Source: Pyxidicoccus fallax (GTDB lineage Bacteria > Myxococcota > Myxococcia > Myxococcales > Myxococcaceae). From it: a stretch of 42,634 nt of DNA. The notes under the pieces were generated by a model. That model ran no database searches, was not told the DNA's origin, and saw nothing but the letters and a program-made list of their open reading frames with translations. Numbering within the stretch: position 1 is the stretch's first letter; each line of letters begins with the position of its first letter. The translations under genes and the position numbers were made by a program. Where the stretch lies: positions 1 to 42,634 of the forward strand of contig NZ_JABBJJ010000073.1 of NCBI RefSeq assembly GCF_012933655.1, in the 5' to 3' direction. Shown in pieces: positions 41,593-42,634 of the stretch.

Positions 41593-42510
41593 ATGCATTC
41601 GAAGCGACTGACGTGGAACACCGTCCTGTTGTCCGCCAGTCTGATGCTCACCGCTTGCGGAGGGCCCCTCGCGGACGACACGGTCCACACCGACGCGGCG
41701 GAGACGCTGGCCACCTCCTCCGACGCGCTGAACTCGCCCATCTATGACAGGGCGCGCGCGTTCGCCGCCGCCAATCCCACGCGCGATGGGGGCACCTGGG
41801 ACCAGTGGTGCGGCTCGCTGATGTGGCGCTTCGGGCAGATGCCCGAGTCCTCCGCCCGGCCCTCCGCCATCGAGGCCTACTACGACTCCACCATCGTCTC
41901 GACGGACCCCTCGAAGGCGCTCACGGGAGCCTTCCACTGGTGGGCCATTGGCGCGTACGGCCACGTCGGCGCGGACCTCAACGGCGGCGGCACGGCGGTC
42001 TTCATGGCCACGCGCAAGCTCTCCCAGTCCTGGGGCGACGCCATCGGCATCAACAGCGTCTCCGGCTACACGAGCATGTCCGGCGCGCGGTATCTCGGCT
42101 GGTCCATGGACTACGCGGGCGCCCGCATCGCCGGTGGCGGCGCTCCTCCCGGTGGCGGTGGGATTCCCCAGACGTCGACCGAGTTCGATGGCATCCCGGG
42201 GCCCATCTATTACATGCGCATCCAGACGGTCGGTCAGCGTGACTTCGGCTACACCGGCCCCATCGACGGCATCACGGGGCCGAACACGGAGAAGGTCCGG
42301 GTGCGAATCACCGCTCGCGAGCTGAACCGCCGCGGAGGCCCGTACACCTCCGCGCAGGAGGACGGCATCCCCGGGTCCATCTACTGGACTCGCGTCCAGA
42401 CGGTGGGCCGGAGCTTCGGCTACACCGGTCCCATCGACGGCATCCCCGGTCCGAACACGTACAAGGCCGAGCACATGATCTGCGCGTACGCGGTCAACCG
42501 CGCCTTCTAA
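41593..42510 (+). CDS. CHAP-like lipoprotein with two peptidoglycan-binding-like repeats
   Basis: The product is 305 aa from ATG 41593, with AGGAG 7 nt upstream. Lipobox LTAC gives lipidated Cys22. Residues ~50-180 look like a CHAP-type cysteine amidohydrolase (DQWCGSLMWRF with Cys73; GAYGHVGADL with His124). A Gly/Pro-rich hinge follows. Two ~45-residue repeats then share DGI(P/T)GP-type turns and GYTGPIDGI (IYYMRIQTVGQRDFGYTG and IYWTRVQTVGRSFGYTG), the pattern of small PG-binding-like modules. It probably cuts or remodels cell walls at the outer surface. Confidence 0.75.
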   Translation: MHSKRLTWNTVLLSASLMLTACGGPLADDTVHTDAAETLATSSDALNSPIYDRARAFAAANPTRDGGTWDQWCGSLMWRFGQMPESSARPSAIEAYYDSTIVSTDPSKALTGAFHWWAIGAYGHVGADLNGGGTAVFMATRKLSQSWGDAIGINSVSGYTSMSGARYLGWSMDYAGARIAGGGAPPGGGGIPQTSTEFDGIPGPIYYMRIQTVGQRDFGYTGPIDGITGPNTEKVRVRITARELNRRGGPYTSAQEDGIPGSIYWTRVQTVGRSFGYTGPIDGIPGPNTYKAEHMICAYAVNRAF

Positions 42511-42570
42511 ACCGCCTCGACGAATCCCCTAAACATCGGAGCGGTTGTTCCGAAGAAGGGGGTGGTGGTG

Positions 42571-42634
42571 ATGGGGCAGCAGCCATTCAGGCTGACGCCC
42601 GAGCAGATGGAGGAGCGGCGACTGTTCGCCGCTT
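42571..42634 (+). CDS. Start of an IS630-like transposase (partial)
   Basis: An ATG at 42571 opens MGQQPFRLTPEQMEERRLFAA and runs off the window. The LTPEQMEERR leader and Arg/Leu/Ala-rich first helix match the N-terminus of IS630-family transposases, which begin with a helix-turn-helix. Only 21 codons are visible. The terminal inverted repeat is not identifiable here. Confidence 0.5.
   Translation, partial: MGQQPFRLTPEQMEERRLFAA

Overview
The window looks like a chromosomal segment of a predatory or social delta-proteobacterium of the Myxococcales (Myxococcus, Corallococcus or Archangium type). The grounds are high G+C coding, many secreted lipoproteins with repeat linkers rich in T-P-D-A-G, M4 and astacin-like proteases, discoidin/PKD/CARDB/lectin modules, a SitA-like lipoprotein toxin with a DUF1629-type immunity protein, and a secreted TPR-CHAT protein. 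All calls come from reading the sequence and its translations; no database search was run.

Layout. 1-12.7 kb: the start of a GYF/J-like protein, a type-B carboxylesterase, a nucleoside deaminase, a discoidin-PKD-discoidin-esterase lipoprotein, an NlpC/P60-like hydrolase, an SH3-like lipoprotein, and a TonB-dependent receptor with an extra TonB-C-like N-terminal domain coupled to a lipoprotein. 12.7-13.2 kb: a decayed IS5-type transposase remnant. 13.2-20.2 kb: an accessory island of visibly lower G+C. It holds (a) a four-gene type VI-style effector operon (ketosynthase-like protein, PAAR-like toxin, putative immunity protein, DUF2169 adaptor) behind a sigma-54-like element, and (b) a SitA-like lipoprotein nuclease with its DUF1629-like partner, flanked by two identical 23-bp copies of a tRNA/tmRNA 3'-end sequence. 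Next come a possible further immunity gene and a frameshifted small gene. 20.5-25.9 kb: a secreted TPR-CHAT protein, an astacin-like lectin lipoprotein, and a truncated second copy of the CHAT C-terminus.

26-36.8 kb: a Tat-exported amidase, a TPR/cyclic-nucleotide-binding-fold protein with a perfect CRP-type palindrome upstream, a SnoaL-like secreted protein, a hydrolase-like remnant, an M4 metalloprotease, an outer-membrane barrel candidate, and three surface lipoproteins. A double hairpin lies where two of these converge, and both stop codons sit in its outer arms. 36.9-39.1 kb: LigD-type polymerase and ATP-dependent DNA ligase as two convergent genes. 39.3-42.6 kb: a small membrane protein, a ClpP homologue lacking all three catalytic residues and carrying a frameshift near its N-terminus, an exported protein, a CHAP-like lipoprotein, and the start of an IS630-like transposase.

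The best candidates for something new are the toxin cassette bracketed by tRNA/tmRNA-like direct repeats, the catalytically dead ClpP paralogue, and the CRP-type operator in front of a cyclic-nucleotide-fold protein whose phosphate-binding arginine is missing.
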